Positions 47,940 through 60,554 of a DNA stretch of 64,000 bases are shown piece by piece. Both the position numbers and the translations under genes were made by a program. The DNA comes from Thereva unica (taxonomy: Eukaryota; Arthropoda; Insecta; Diptera; Therevidae). The notes below the pieces were generated by a model that was not told the DNA's origin, did not search any database, and saw only the letters and a program-made list of their open reading frames with translations. The stretch lies in contig OX465281.1 in assembly GCA_949987705.1 (NCBI GenBank), positions 2,334,001 to 2,398,000 on the forward strand, given 5' to 3'. The stretch's first letter is position 1, and every line of letters begins with the position of its first letter.

Positions 47940-49650
47940 CAACCTGAGGTCCGCAATTTTTTTTTACATATACTTTAAAGGGGACTATGAATTTCGCACG
48001 AACAGGATACTAGCTAGCTAAAGGATTAACTTCGTTGATGTATATGGCTTTAATTTTTGGGAGGTAACTTGTATTTATATCCTCAGCAGGACTTAATTTG
48101 AAGCAGCATTCTGTATTTTAGATAGATCCTGAAGGCTTATGCAAGGTTGTAGCATTGAAAATTTTATAGACAGGTCAAGCCTCTGTAAAAGCTATAGACT
48201 CGGCGATGATGCGTTCAAGCTAGTGAAGCGATTCGGAGCTGAGCTAAATATGTTCAATTGAAGGCTTAACCAAAGGCTAGAAATAACTAGATAGACTTTG
48301 AGTTTAATGCGACTCTCGCCTGGGTTCCGAAACATAAACTAAGCTTCCATGAGTGTTCAGTCGAAACTCAGATTGAGCGCCCATGGAAACTGAATTGAGT
48401 AAAGTTTCGTTAAATCCAAGGAAACTCGACGAAACCAGTCCGGTTAAGCTGGGGTTTGCGGCATATATCTTTTACTGCACATACACACATACATCGTATA
48501 CCAACGTCTATGCAATGTAAAATTAATGATCTGTCACTTTAACTCAGAGCCGTCATGGAAACAACATCGAGTTAACTTGAGGGAAAAACTTTCTGTTTAC
48601 TCCACGAGAACTCTACTTCATGGAAACACAGTAACAGAAAGAGACAAAATTAAGAGTTTTCGTTAAAGATTTTCACCTCTGTTCAACTCAACGAAAATAG
48701 GTAGATTGAACTGAGTTCATGCACACAACTAAAAACTGCACATAAAAAAGCAAAGGTACAAAAAGTGAATATGCTGCGCCTCGCTTGGACGTCCGAAGAG
48801 ACTTTTTATTTAATAAATATTTTAAAACTTATAACAAAATTAATTGAAGGAAAAAGATGGAGGAAGACGCAAGGCAGAAATGGAAATGCATAGAGTTGAA
48901 GTGTCATTTAAACGCAACTCGACTCCAAACACGGTAATAGTAGATGAGAACAGGAGTCCAAGCAGGAAGCCCCTCTCCGTGAGTCAAAGATCGGGATGGT
49001 TGGCAGCCCAATAGGCAAGCATAAGAACACTAATTTGACTACAGTCGACTGCAGCGTGAGTTCTACAAGGGAGATTTATATGAAGTTCGTGCAGAGTGCT
49101 CCAATCTAGTCTATTTTCTGAACACGTATAAATTTACTTTGAATTTTTCGTAAATATTAAGTTAAGAGCAAACCTATCAAATTGAATTGATTCTCATGTC
49201 CAAATTATGACTTCCGCAATTGATAATTGTAAATATTGACTTCAAGCTCAACGATTTTACACAAATTTTATATTCTGACGGATATTTCGAACACAACGTG
49301 CACACCTACATGCGACTGAGGATTATATTAGCTCCAACTTAAAATTCCATCAAAACTGTGACAATAACTCGGATTTCTACAGAAAAGTCAACAACTTCCG
49401 TGAATTGATCAAATTAGAGTGACATATAAACTTGCTCTCCCGAATCAAGAGAAACAAGTTTGCACGATCAATTTGCACCTAGATTACAAAACTTAATTGC
49501 ATTACTGCGTAAATCCTTGCTTGAACAAAATGTTATCAATGGACCTTAGCCGACGCTGCAATAAAATCAACACGAGCACCTGTAGTAGAGCATAAAAAGT
49601 CGACCAACACTAATTAGCATGCGCCGGTGTATCGGTGTAGTCTTCAAGTG
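47940..49650. other. Intergenic stretch, repeat-like, no gene
   Basis: Short frames only. Recurring CATGGAAAC and AACTCGA/TCGAGTT words (48350-48760) suggest a decayed repeat but no boundaries can be set. Confidence 0.35.
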
Positions 49651-49724
49651 CTAAATAATGAGTTCATGAACATCGCGCCGCCGCGCCTGTACAAATAGGT
49701 AAGTTTGGCGATATCACAAGCCGC

Positions 49725-49789
49725 CCATTTATAAAAATCTTCATTTTTGGGTACAGAAGCCTAAAGTGAGTGAGTCACGGCCCGTGAAG
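49725..49789 (+). promoter_or_regulatory. Possible TATA promoter with short first exon
   Basis: CATTTATAAAAATC at about 49727-49740 is followed 50 bp on by a donor-like CGTGAAG|GTGAGTTG (49789). Sequence to about 50030 is not repeat-like. It might start an untranslated exon of HACL1, whose ATG is 4 kb downstream, but nothing proves the link. 50030-51520 shows no gene; a 20-bp tandem pair (CGTGACGCAATGACATAAG) lies at 50630-50668. Confidence 0.25.
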
Positions 49790-51519
49790 GTGAGTTGAGC
49801 TGCGCGAAATTACTTTGTGAAATTCGAAGGTGGAGAGACCGCGAGACTACGCTGGAAAATGCATCGACTGCGATTAGACCTTGCGAAACGACGACGATTG
49901 ATCTGAACGAAGCGAGAATATTAAAATTTGGCATTTTCGTTTCATTTGTTTCGCGATTTTCGGCTCACATGTTATCTTTGCCGTCTTTTATCTGGAATCG
50001 GCGGCCTTCACTTTTAGGTTGACGAAATTTAAACAAAACAGTCGCATCGTTTAAATGTGGTTCAATTAGCATAATGGTCGTTGTTGATTGGGTTCAGCTC
50101 TGACGTAGGAAAGTTTGATTGGAAAGTAACAGAAAAATAACTGAGTCAGACTCGCACAGGATTCATTTGCTAGTACCTTAATGCCAGCTAGTATTGGTTT
50201 AAGCGACAACTTCGACCAAGGATCGAGGAGGCCCGGACACATTTGGCGCTGAAGGTCACCGTTTTGTGATCGTACCACTGAAAGCCCAGAGCCCGACATT
50301 TGCTAAGAGAATGTTGGGTTGTTTTTCACCATATCTACGGAATCATCAAAATGGCGTACCATAGTGCCAATTGGGCCTTTGGCCGAATGCTCCTTTATTG
50401 ATCAGTATTCTCGAATGAACCCAGCCTTTCTAGTTTGGCACATTATGTTAAACACCTCTACCTGGCTGTAACTTGCAATTGAAAGGAAATGTATGGTCAT
50501 CTACCATGCACCCAATGATGAGGTCGAAGGTTGTGCGGAGAAAGGTGTAAGTGACGCTACAGAAGCTTAGACAATACGAAGTTCAATGAGGCAGAGAAAG
50601 AAAACAAATGACAGGCGTGACAGCTCCGTGACGCAATGACATAAGCCGTGACGCAATGACATAAGACGCGAGAAGAATTGAAAATAAGAATGAGTTGGAT
50701 TTTAGGGTGGGTTAAACCCACAGGACCGATAGGCAGAGGTTGAATTAATAAGTGCGACACATAAAGTGCAACGTTTGTAGCTTTTTAAAGATTAATATGT
50801 TAAGTTTTGTTTAAGTTTGGAATCCTGGTTATTGGCTTCGTTTACTTATTTCTTCACATGCACGAGAGATAGTTTTCACCTGAAAATTGCTTTCTTGGGA
50901 CATAAGTTATAATTTATTAATCTGAAACACGTGCAGCCGATTTTTATGGTCGGAAGTTCACGATTAAGCTGGGCATGTTGTACTCGCGCAGTGCGCAACT
51001 TCGAATGCCCACTAACAAGTGCAAGAGCTCAATTTACGCACGTGTTTTATTTCCAGAAGACAATACGGCAATAGGCGCAAAGACACATTAAACTTTATCT
51101 TGATCACGCAGGTAAACTTTTAGCGCCCAGCGAACACAGTACTAAGCATAACACGCGACACATCCATTGTGGGCTATAAACTATTCAACTACTAGTGTTT
51201 TGAAGAATGGCGGCTCCATGAAAATTTCATTTTAATTGCCAGTTACCTTTAGAAAAATGACTGAGAAACTGTTCAATACTGATTACAAAGAAGAAGAAGA
51301 ATTCCATGTCTTAATTTGCACTAACACAATCGATTCGCCGCCGTGAGCTAAGGCAAGACCGGGCAAGATGATCGCCATGATCTTGCGCAAAAGCTAACAT
51401 TCCTTCATCTTAATACTTGATCATGGCTGGTGAACAATTGAATAGTAGTAAAATGATTGAACGCGAAATAGGTAAAGACATGTTCGCTTTTAAAATATAA
51501 AGTTCCGGCATTATTTCAT

Positions 51520-51950
51520 GTGAGGGGATCAGTACGGCGGCTGATCAGCTTTCTTCCGGAATTCCCTGGGACACGCATCGTCGCGTAGCAAATTTATTCG
51601 GCTGTCCGTGTCTACGATGGCCTGAATCTTAATTCCGTTTAGCGTCAGTGTCGCTGTCTTGTCTTGAGAAGTGTCAATTGTCATCATCACCCCGGGGCAT
51701 GGATGGTAGCTCCATAATTGAAACATCACAGTGTTTTCCGCAGCTTTTGAAGCTTTTCTGGTGATCTTTTATTTTCCTGGGTTTTCTTTGCATTGCGCGT
51801 CTGTTCGCTGACTTTGGTTTCTTCAGATGACTACGAAGTGTTTCATGGTGCTTCAATTTTGCATTAAGTTCGGTAATTGTTTCTGCTTTATTTACTTGAG
51901 TATTTTCGATTCCATCCACATAGCCGTATTCTAGCCCTGTCTTCATCTAT
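51520..51950 (-). mobile_element. Ty3/gypsy-like gag end and protease fragment
   Basis: Minus-strand frames 51946-51674 (basic, KLKHHETLRSHLKKPKSANR) and 51729-51529 (LTLNGIKIQAIVDTDSRINL) resemble the nucleocapsid-protease junction of gypsy retrotransposons. VDTDS stands where the protease active site (DTGS) should be, so the enzyme is dead. Confidence 0.5.
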
Positions 51951-52439
51951 CACTCCTAACATTCTTTCTTCCAAAGCTTGTTCAACTTGTCAGGACAGCG
52001 TAGCCTCCTAAGTTTCATGTGTGGAACTATATATATTTCGTCATACATTTCTTCCAGTTTTTCGTTCCTTCTAATACCTGGACCCTTAAGGACCAATTAC
52101 AATGAACGGATGCGAGCGGAACAGAATGGGATTGATCGGTTTCGACTTTCTGACAATACACAGAATCCTATTGGACATTGGAGACGGAGTCATGAAATAT
52201 CGGAGCAGGGAAATTCCAATGGATACTGTCCCGGAGAATATGCGAATCAGGTTTTAAATATGGTTAGCGTAATGAGGAAAAGTGTCAGAAGATCAACAGC
52301 CAAGGATGTGAGGACCAAGGACTCCGAGATGCTCAACGAGACGACCTGGGTATTTCTCCGATTTTGTCATGGAAAGATTACGAGGAGAGAAGCGAAACCC
52401 TAAAGAGCCCAATGGGAGGAGGAGAATTGAAGTGCAAAT

Positions 52440-53023
52440 GGGAAACCGCTAATGGTACCTCTTATGCAAGTACTAGTCCCTCATGCAGGAATAAGAGATA
52501 TTCTATAGGAGTGTCATATTGGAGCTTTAGGAGGACATCTGGGAGTCAACAAAACTCTGACAAAAATAAATGAAAGATTCTTCTTGCTTCACATACAGGA
52601 GGATGCTTCGAATTGGTGTCGTAAATGCACAGTTTGGGCAGTTTGGGTCCTCGAATAAGAGCAAAAGAACAAACACGGCAATACAACGAGGTAGCTTGAG
52701 CTTCGTGAGATTCGCAAGGAGGAATCTTAAGACGGCCAGTGATAGAATGAAACTAAGGTACGACCTCCGAGCGAACAGTTGTGGATACAAGTAAAGGGTC
52801 CTCGTTTCGCTGTTAAAGCCTGAGCAACCGAAAGGGAAGTCTTCGAAACTTCGGCGCCAATGGAAGGGGCCCTACAAAATCCTAACACGGATCAAAGATG
52901 TTTTCTGCAGAATTCAACAAGGACACAAAACAAAGAACGAGATCGTGCACATAGACAGGCTGTGCCCATCTCATCAGGATGGACAACTGTTCAGTGATGA
53001 TGATTTATGGGCCATCTGTTAGA
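52440..53023 (+). mobile_element. Ty3/gypsy integrase remnant lacking its core
   Basis: The plus strand encodes the integrase zinc-binding domain (GALGGHLGVNKTLTKINERF then CRKCTVW, about 52515-52635). It runs directly into the C-terminal part, WKGPYKILTRIKDVF and KNEIVHIDRLCPSHQDGQ (about 52860-52985), the GPY/F module. The whole DDE catalytic core is missing between them, and stops and frame changes occur. It is on the opposite strand from the protease fragment at 51520-51950, so at least one rearrangement or two insertions are needed. Confidence 0.65.
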
Positions 53024-53718
53024 AGTTGAATGAACTGTTAGTTGTATCGATTTAGTAAGAATATGAATTAACTATTTGTAAGATTTATGTACTAAGCTAC
53101 CATGGTGCCATCTATTAAACTAGAACGGACGGTAATTATAGACAAAGCTTCTCAAACTTTCCGGAAGGAAAGGTCATAATATTCTTCTTTGTCTTATCGC
53201 TATTTTTTTCGTCCTATTTTTCCCAAAAACTAAGTAGTGATAGGTGTCCACATTCAATCCTCAGTAAATCCTTAAATTAAGTAATATCAGAACAGAAAAA
53301 TGCTTCTCGTTAACACCCTTTCCTTGATTTTCCTTTAGATTTACTACAAACAGCACCATACTAAAATAATAATTAATACCACGAATTTATTATTATTTAT
53401 TTCTTACTTTTTAAAAAATACTACTTAGTCAACGTTTAACGTTTTATTTTCCCAGTTCAAAAGTTTGTATTTTGAAGTGCATTTCCGGTTTAAAGATTCG
53501 CTAGGAATTAGTTTGAGCTTTTACAACTTGAATTCTGACGTTTTCAAAGCGCTGCAGTCGCCAAAAAGCAAATAGACAAGTATCTAGGGCGCTCGATTGC
53601 ATCAATCAGATCCATCAGATGATTTGCAACAAGTGGTTCCGTTTCTAAAATTTGTGGCGAATATCTTTAAAGGTCACTTGAGCACAATAGTGAATAAATT
53701 AACCAAAACCTGAACAAC

Positions 53719-55745
53719 ATGTCGGAAGTTGACGCCAACACAATAATTGCGGAGAGCCTTAAAACCCAGGTAAAGAAACGTAAATTTTCCGCGATAAGTT
53801 ATCGCTGCGGAGTTCAATATTCCGAGCAAAGATGATTTGCTGTTATTTACTAAATGATTAGCTCGAAACTTGTTGCTTATATCCTCCGAAGTGAAGTCAT
53901 TGAATCTGTTTTCAGGGTGTGGAGTATGTCTTCGGGATTATTGGAATTCCGGTCGTTGAATTGTCAATGGCCATGCAAATAGCTGGGCTGAAGTACATCG
54001 GGATGCGGAATGAGCAGGCTGCATGCTATGCGGCTCAAGCAATTGGCTACTTGACGGGTAAGCCTGGGGCTTGCCTGGTGGTGTCAGGGCCAGGGTTTCT
54101 TCATGTCGTAGGTAAGGTAATCTTTGTGCAGTGGTGGCTGTATATCAAAGTGTTTTTGTCAATATTTAGGTGGCATGGCGAATGCCCAGATAAATTGCTG
54201 GCCTTTGCTGGTAATAGGAGGCGCAACCTCACAAGATCACGAAGGAATCGGTGGCTTTCAGGAATGCCCACAAGTCGAGCTTAGCAAACCTTACTGTAAG
54301 TATGCAGCTCGCCCAGCGAGTGCTTCTCTAATACCTCTACACGTCGAGAAGGCTGTGCGTTATGCAACTTACGGAAGACCTGGAGTTGCTTACCTTGATT
54401 TCCCGGGGAATATCTTGCAATCAACGATATCTAGAGATAAGTTAAGTGTGTCTCCTCCTCATCCTCCACCGCCTATGATATATCCTGATCCAGAGAGTAT
54501 CCGCCATGCTGTCACATTACTGACAAAAGCCAAACGGCCCTTGATAATTATTGGAAAAGGAGCTGCATATGCTCATGCGGAAGTCGTTCTCCGTCATTTA
54601 ATCCATAACACTAATTTACCCTTTCTGCCAACACCAATGGGCAAGGGAGTTGTGTCGGACACTGCCGCGCAGTGTGTCGCAGCTGCGAGGACTTTGGCAT
54701 TGCAAAAAGCGGATGTCATCCTACTGCTCGGCGCGCGACTAAATTGGATGTTGCATTTCGGAAGACCACCACGTTACGAAGCTGATTTGCAAGTGATCCA
54801 AGTTGATTTGTGTCCCGAAGAGCTCCACAACAGCATAATCAGTAAAGTCGCCGTGCAATCACATATTACACCCTTTTTGGAGCACCTTTTCGAGCAACTG
54901 AACGCCCTCAATTTTAATTTCCCTTATAGCGAAGATTGGTGGAAGACGTTATCGAAAAAATGCGAGCAAAATAGAGCCGTTATTCGGGAAAATGCCTCTA
55001 TGACTGCGCCGCCCTTGAATTACTTCACTGTGTTCCATCACATGCAGGAGGTTATTCCCAAGGACGCGATTATTGTCAGCGAGGGTGCGAATACTATGGA
55101 CATCGGCAGGACTATCCTATCGAATTCCTTGCCGAGACATCGTCTGGATGCTGGAACTTTCGGAACCATGGGGGTAAGAGCTGTACTTAAACCAAGAGAG
55201 CTTTAATACATACAAATTACTTTTCAGGTCGGTCCAGGGTTCGCAATAGCAGCCGCGCTTCTCTGCCAGGATAAATATCCGAACAAGAAGGTTATTTGCG
55301 TTGAAGGAGACTCCGCCTTCGGTTTCTCTGGCATGGAGATTGAGACAATGGTCAGGTATAAGCTGCCAGTAATTATTGTGATAGTCAACAACGGTGGCAT
55401 TTACGGTGGATTTGATCAGGAAACATACGATTCAATGCGATGCGATGGAGATCTACCAAAAACGTATACAAAACCCATTTTTTAAACTCTATCTCTATCT
55501 ATAACACCTTTTTGCTTGTCTTCAGTACACCTCCTTCTGCGTTAACGGTCGAGACGCACTATGAACGTATGATGCAGATGTTCGGAATGAAAGGCCACTT
55601 TGTAAGGACCGTCAGGGAGTTGGAGCAGGCTCTCAAGGATGCATTGGCTCTAACGGATAAGCCAACGATAATAAATGTTGCTATCAACCCGAGCGCAGGC
55701 AGGAAGCCTCAATCTTTCAATTGGTTAACGGAATCAAAGCTGTAA
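53719..55745 (+). CDS. HACL1: 2-hydroxyacyl-CoA lyase 1 (peroxisomal, ThDP-dependent)
   Basis: Cleaves 2-hydroxyacyl-CoA into formyl-CoA and an aldehyde one carbon shorter, in alpha-oxidation of phytanic and 2-hydroxy fatty acids. Five coding exons: 53719-53769, 53916-54111, 54170-55173, 55228-55463, 55526-55745; GT-AG, phases agree, 568 residues (human 578). Three ThDP-enzyme domains follow in order: N-terminal with the cofactor-activating Glu50 (RNE50[12 protein letters not shown]) and SGPGFLH; the central domain ([23 protein letters not shown]); and the C-terminal ThDP/Mg site G444-D-S-AFGFS ... N471-N-G-G. It ends ESKL, so SKL is a canonical PTS1 for import into peroxisomes. Introns are 54-146 bp. 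No damage is seen. The catalytic set appears complete. Flanked by transposon debris on both sides. Confidence 0.95.
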
Positions 55746-55982
55746 AATTGTATTTCTACATGAATTTGGGATGTGAGTTTTATATTTTGGGTTAAGTTTG
55801 TTAAGGTGGTAAGGTGGACAGTGGTTGGTATATACATATTTCCTAGTCAAAGTTGGGTTTAATAGGAATTAGATCTTTACTTGATGCTGTATTCATACCG
55901 TTTTAAATATATTTTTATTTTTCGTATGTACTTGTATTGTAAAATCCTCCTAAACTCAGCGTACTAAATACTGTCCACTATT

Positions 55983-56690
55983 TTGTACAAAAAACTTCTG
56001 CCCATCGCAGAAGGCGTGATAGGTAGGTGGTTCCACTACAAATCATATTGCCGCCCTAAGGAGAAATCATGGGAGTTAAAGCAAGCGTATGACACCGCAA
56101 AGCGGGAGGGGCTATTTAAAGCTAAGAAGGACTTCCGATTTTCAAAACACCTAATCGAAGTAACAAAAGATACAATCATAGTAGTATGATGCAGAGTTGA
56201 GTTTAACGAGACCTCTCAGTTTCACAGAGTGGACCGAGACAAGATGACGCTCTCTCTTGCCTCCTATGGTGGTAAGGTGCTGGAGTAGAAACGACGGATT
56301 CCATCTTTAACAAGTTAACATAGACAATAGCTTACGCTGATGATGTCGTCTTAACAGGTAAGTTTTTTGCCAGTGTGAAAGAAGCCTTCATCAAACTGGA
56401 AACAGCTGAAAAAAGATTGGGATTACTTATCAATGAAGCAGAAACTAAGCATCTTTGCACTTCGAAAAGATAGACAACCCTAAGGCAATACATTACCACT
56501 TTGCCACAAGACCTACAGCAGAGCCTCGGATAGGATTGACTACACAACGAAGAGCTGGATTTCGTATCAAGGACATGATCTATAAATTTTTCCTTGGAAT
56601 GAAGGGAAACTGTATCAACCTGGCAGACTAAAAGTTCTACTAAGCGAATTAGATAAATATTAAAGCGATCTAAAAGCATTGCAAGAGGCG
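55983..56690 (+). mobile_element. Degenerate LINE RT, plus strand
   Basis: Frames in order: LLPIAEGVIGRWFHY (RT block 'LLPIAE.VIG..Q.GFR'), ELKQAYDTAKREGLFKA (motif A), CRVEFNETSQF (motif B lead-in) and, near 56332-56460, AYADDVVLTGKFFASVKEAF with LGLLINEAETK (YADD motif). Stops separate the pieces. Similar to the 21540-23060 family. Confidence 0.65.
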
Positions 56691-56784
56691 AGGTGGATTG
56701 GAAGGGGGATCCTAGAGAAAAACACGCACAATATTTTCTATAGCTGGCTAAGGAGCTGTTCTTCTTCTTCTTCTTAACGCTCCT

Positions 56785-57915
56785 TTAATCCCTCATGGGA
56801 CATAGGGCGGAAACAGTTGCTCTCCGGCGGATTCTGTTTTGTGCGACAGCTCTCAGCTCCGACCAGGATTTCCCAGTTAGAGTCCTCTCCCACGTTGTTC
56901 TAGGCCTTCCGACTCGATGGGATCCTTGCGGATTCCAGTCAAGAGCCTGTTTGGATAGATACTTGTTTTCGCGTCGCAAGGTGTGGCCGACCCAATTCCA
57001 TTTCCTTCGCCTGATTTGGTCGTCTATCCTTTCTTGGCCGGCACGGCGCCATGGTTCTTCGTCTGAAATTCTATCTTGCCAGCGGACTTTTAGGACCCGA
57101 CAAAGGCATCTATTGATGAAGACTTGTAGGGGCCCTGCGATGAGTTGGGTGACTTTCCGTGTTTCGCAATGGTACAAAAGAACTGCCTTGGAGTTGAACA
57201 GCCGCAGTTTGGTGTTAGCTGGGATCTTCGTTGATCTCCATATGTGGAACAGGCAAAGGTTTCCCAGCAAATTCCCGCCTTTTAATGCTGTCCTGCAGAA
57301 GGTCTATGTATGTTGAACTGTCTACGGTTTATGGTTGGACGTTTCTGATTGTGGCGATTTTGACGCGAATAGCTACTACTATCAAATGGTGGTCACTTCC
57401 AGTGTCTGCCCCCCTAAAGCTCCTGACATCCGGGTTCTCCATCTGCGGCTGACGGTCACGTGATATATCTGATCTCTCGTTCTACCATCGGGCGCTACCC
57501 AGGTCTCTTTGTGTATCTTCTTGTGATGTCGGCTCTTTGATGTCGCCGTCTGCGTCTTCAGTTGGAGCATAGCATTAGACTACCTTAGTACTTCTTAGTC
57601 TGGTACGCAGACGTACAGTAATAATCCTCTCAGTAATTGGTGCCCAGCTAATGAGGCTGGACCTGGCTTCGTTGGTGAATATTACGCCATCTACTACGGG
57701 TTTCAGTTTCATTTCTGCCAGAGTATTAGGACTCATCGTTTGGGCAGATATGTTCCTTTGCATCGTGACATCTGGTCTCGCTAAGTACCATGATCTTGAT
57801 TTTATATGATTCATCTCGTTCAGCAAGCAGTGTTCTCACATTCCATGATCCGATTCGTGTCCTGGTTCGAGAAGTAAAGGCCGTCGTGCTGTCGATCCGG
57901 TTCCAAGGCATTGTT
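56785..57915 (-). mobile_element. LINE with endonuclease and C-terminus, RT deleted
   Basis: Minus strand: RIGSWNVRTLLAERDE (57865-57815) is the start of an APE endonuclease; GADTGSDHH with VKIATIRNVQ (about 57420-57330) is its end. It jumps at about 57240 to KLRLFNSKAVLLYHCETRKV, RCLCRVLKVRWQDRISDEEP, RRRKWNWVGHTLRRENKYLS and KQALDWNPQGSHRVGRPRTT (57270-56785). The whole RT core is therefore lost. The 161-codon C-terminal frame is open. Related pieces are at 700-1140 and 15100-15400. 57915-60550 has no gene; 59000-59500 is repeat-poor with several TAATTA-type words. Confidence 0.75.
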
Positions 57916-60554
57916 TGCCGGTTCGTAGCAAAGGTATTTCCAGGGGAGCGAGCTGATAACCCTCAGCCCAACCGGCTTAAAAATCTGTTTTGTGGGCGCC
58001 CGTCTCCCGTTAGCTCCTTCCGAAGAAGTACCCCAGGGGATACCGCGGGGAGGTAGGATTAGGACTTGCTGCCAGAGCTGCTAGGTGTTCGTCTGCAGTA
58101 ACTCTTCTCGGGTTTTAACAGAATCGGACAAATTCGCTTAAGGCTCCCGTCTTCCTATGCAGCACTGATCTTAGTGAGAAGCCTTAGCAGGGGGCGCTAA
58201 TTCTCTCGTGCCTGAAAGGAAGAGGTCAAAAACGATTTCTCATATTTTGGGTCCCACCTCCACCTAGATCTCGAAGCGTCCTCCCAAGGCTCTCGTACGC
58301 CAGGGCCACTTGCAGGCGATCTCTGACCAGGGGCTTTTTTTGCCCTTGATAGTGTTCCACCCGCCTCTGCTGCCCTGCTGCGAAAGGCTTTTCTTTGATG
58401 TGAACCTGGGAAATTTTGTCCATGTTGACCTCGCGCTCGATCTTTTCTTTAGGAGAGGATCGCGGTTGTGTCTGCCCCTCATGCCATTCAGAAAAATTAG
58501 TTTGATTTTGGGCTAGCCATTTGTTGTATTTCTCACGGTCTTCTCATTCATGGCGATCTTGCCATGGTGTTTGGTACTAATTCTGCAAACCGATCTCCTC
58601 CTTGATTAATTCGGTTTTCCGCCCGATCCAAAACGGGTGTGCTATGACTGGGACTCCTCGAATTGATAGTCGTGTCAATTACCATTCCCTAGTTGGAAGT
58701 GAGTAGTACTTCTTCTAGCGAAGTTGAAGGAGGTGCATGTGCAGGTGTGCCGGTAGTCGTTGCACAGCTGGCGATTGTCTCCACACTGGAAACAAGCAAT
58801 TGGAATCGGCTATTATGGCACCCCAGTTTTGGTATGGCTCTGATAAAATACAGTATAGTCTGGTTAGTTCCAAGCTGATTCTTTCAGAGCTTTTCGACCG
58901 CCTCGCTGCAGAATAGATGCTACGACATTAGACGGCAAGTAAATCTATTTTGACATCCTCCTTCGCCATTCCACTTTTCCCACAAAGCTAACGACTCTTT
59001 TCTTGCCATCTCTCCAACAGGCGTATTACATTAGATACATTAAATCATGACTCCCTTTAATTAGAATAAAAGCAGCTTGAATATTTTCAGATTAGATCCT
59101 ACAACACTTTTCCCCACGGATTAAATAAAGCAACTACTTCCTAGACACATACATGGGCATGGAGGATTCACTACTCAAGGAATCCTCATAAGGCAAATGA
59201 GTTTATAAATTTAAAGCAACATTAATCTCTCTCCCCACTACTAAACCATGAGCGCGAGTGCTCTGGCAGTAATTATTTTTGATCTACGTGGCAAAACAGC
59301 GAAATTAATCGCACGGCGGCTAAAAGGCGATAAATGTACAAACCATAATTAAGGGAAGTAAGTCGTCTCGGTCCGCCTTAATGGAGAATCTCATTTTACG
59401 GCGGAGAATCGCAAGCAATTTGTGAGTGCGCTCTTGAAGCGCCCCTGCTCTATTTGCAAGTACGTGCAAGTATTTTACACTAATGGGAAGTAAACGTCCA
59501 CTTTTTAACGATCTCCCGAACAGGAAGGAGGGCTTATGTAGGTGCAGATTAAAACTCCTTCGTTATCGCGGATTCACAGTCCATTCGGAGGTAGATGCAG
59601 CGGCAAGGGATGCACGGAATATAATTCCACTCTAGTGGTCAGGCCAGGAAAGCAATACGAGCTGCACTTCAAAACTATGCGGAGTATTTCGGGTGCGGTA
59701 AGCGCTCACCCACTTTTATAATTTGTGAATTTAACATTAGCACGAAACAACTCTAGCATAGTTTCTGCGCAGGAAGAACAGAGGTTAATTATTTCGGGGG
59801 AGCGTAGAAAGACATAAAACCTATTTTTATGCACCACCGAATCCCAAAGGAGTACTGTATCATTCGCAGTGGAGTCAGGTTGCTTGTTAGCATCGTTAAA
59901 GGACACCTCGTAAATCGAATTTCAATTAAAACTAAACCAATTGCGTTGTAGGTCCTCGCAGGAACATAAATCAATTTAAGCAGTCGTTTCCGACCCTTTC
60001 GCCCTGTATGATTGATGATAGCCTTGAGACTCGACGCACATCGTAGCGTATCCTGAGGAGTCGCTTTAAGGAAACTTCAGTTTCGATGGCCGAATAAATT
60101 TCCATTTAGATGTAGAATACTCATGTGGCACTTAACAGACTTCATTTGATGGAGGGACTGCTCGGAAAGATTGTTTTTACTGATTGTTAAATATTTAAGT
60201 AGTGAATGTGGCTGAATCGAAAAAAGTCATGTTTTGTTCGAAGTGGGGAACTCTTCAAGGATTAAAGAAGATATTTGCTTCGAGCATACCGACTGTTGAA
60301 GTTATTTCACCTCTCCGACCACTTTCCCACGTCCATATCCAACCGAAATCAAATCAGCTTCTTAAAGAAGTGTCTAACATTGCATACCCCTTTTGGTCTC
60401 AGCCCTTATGAATCTCAGCTTTACTATACCGACTGTTCTATTGGAGTGAACGCCCTCTAGCCTGCACTGCAATAGTTTTTCACAAAACAACAGCAGCCCA
60501 TTCGGCTCACTCATATCCGTAGCCCTTTTTAGGTACACTACAGTCTTCTTCTTC

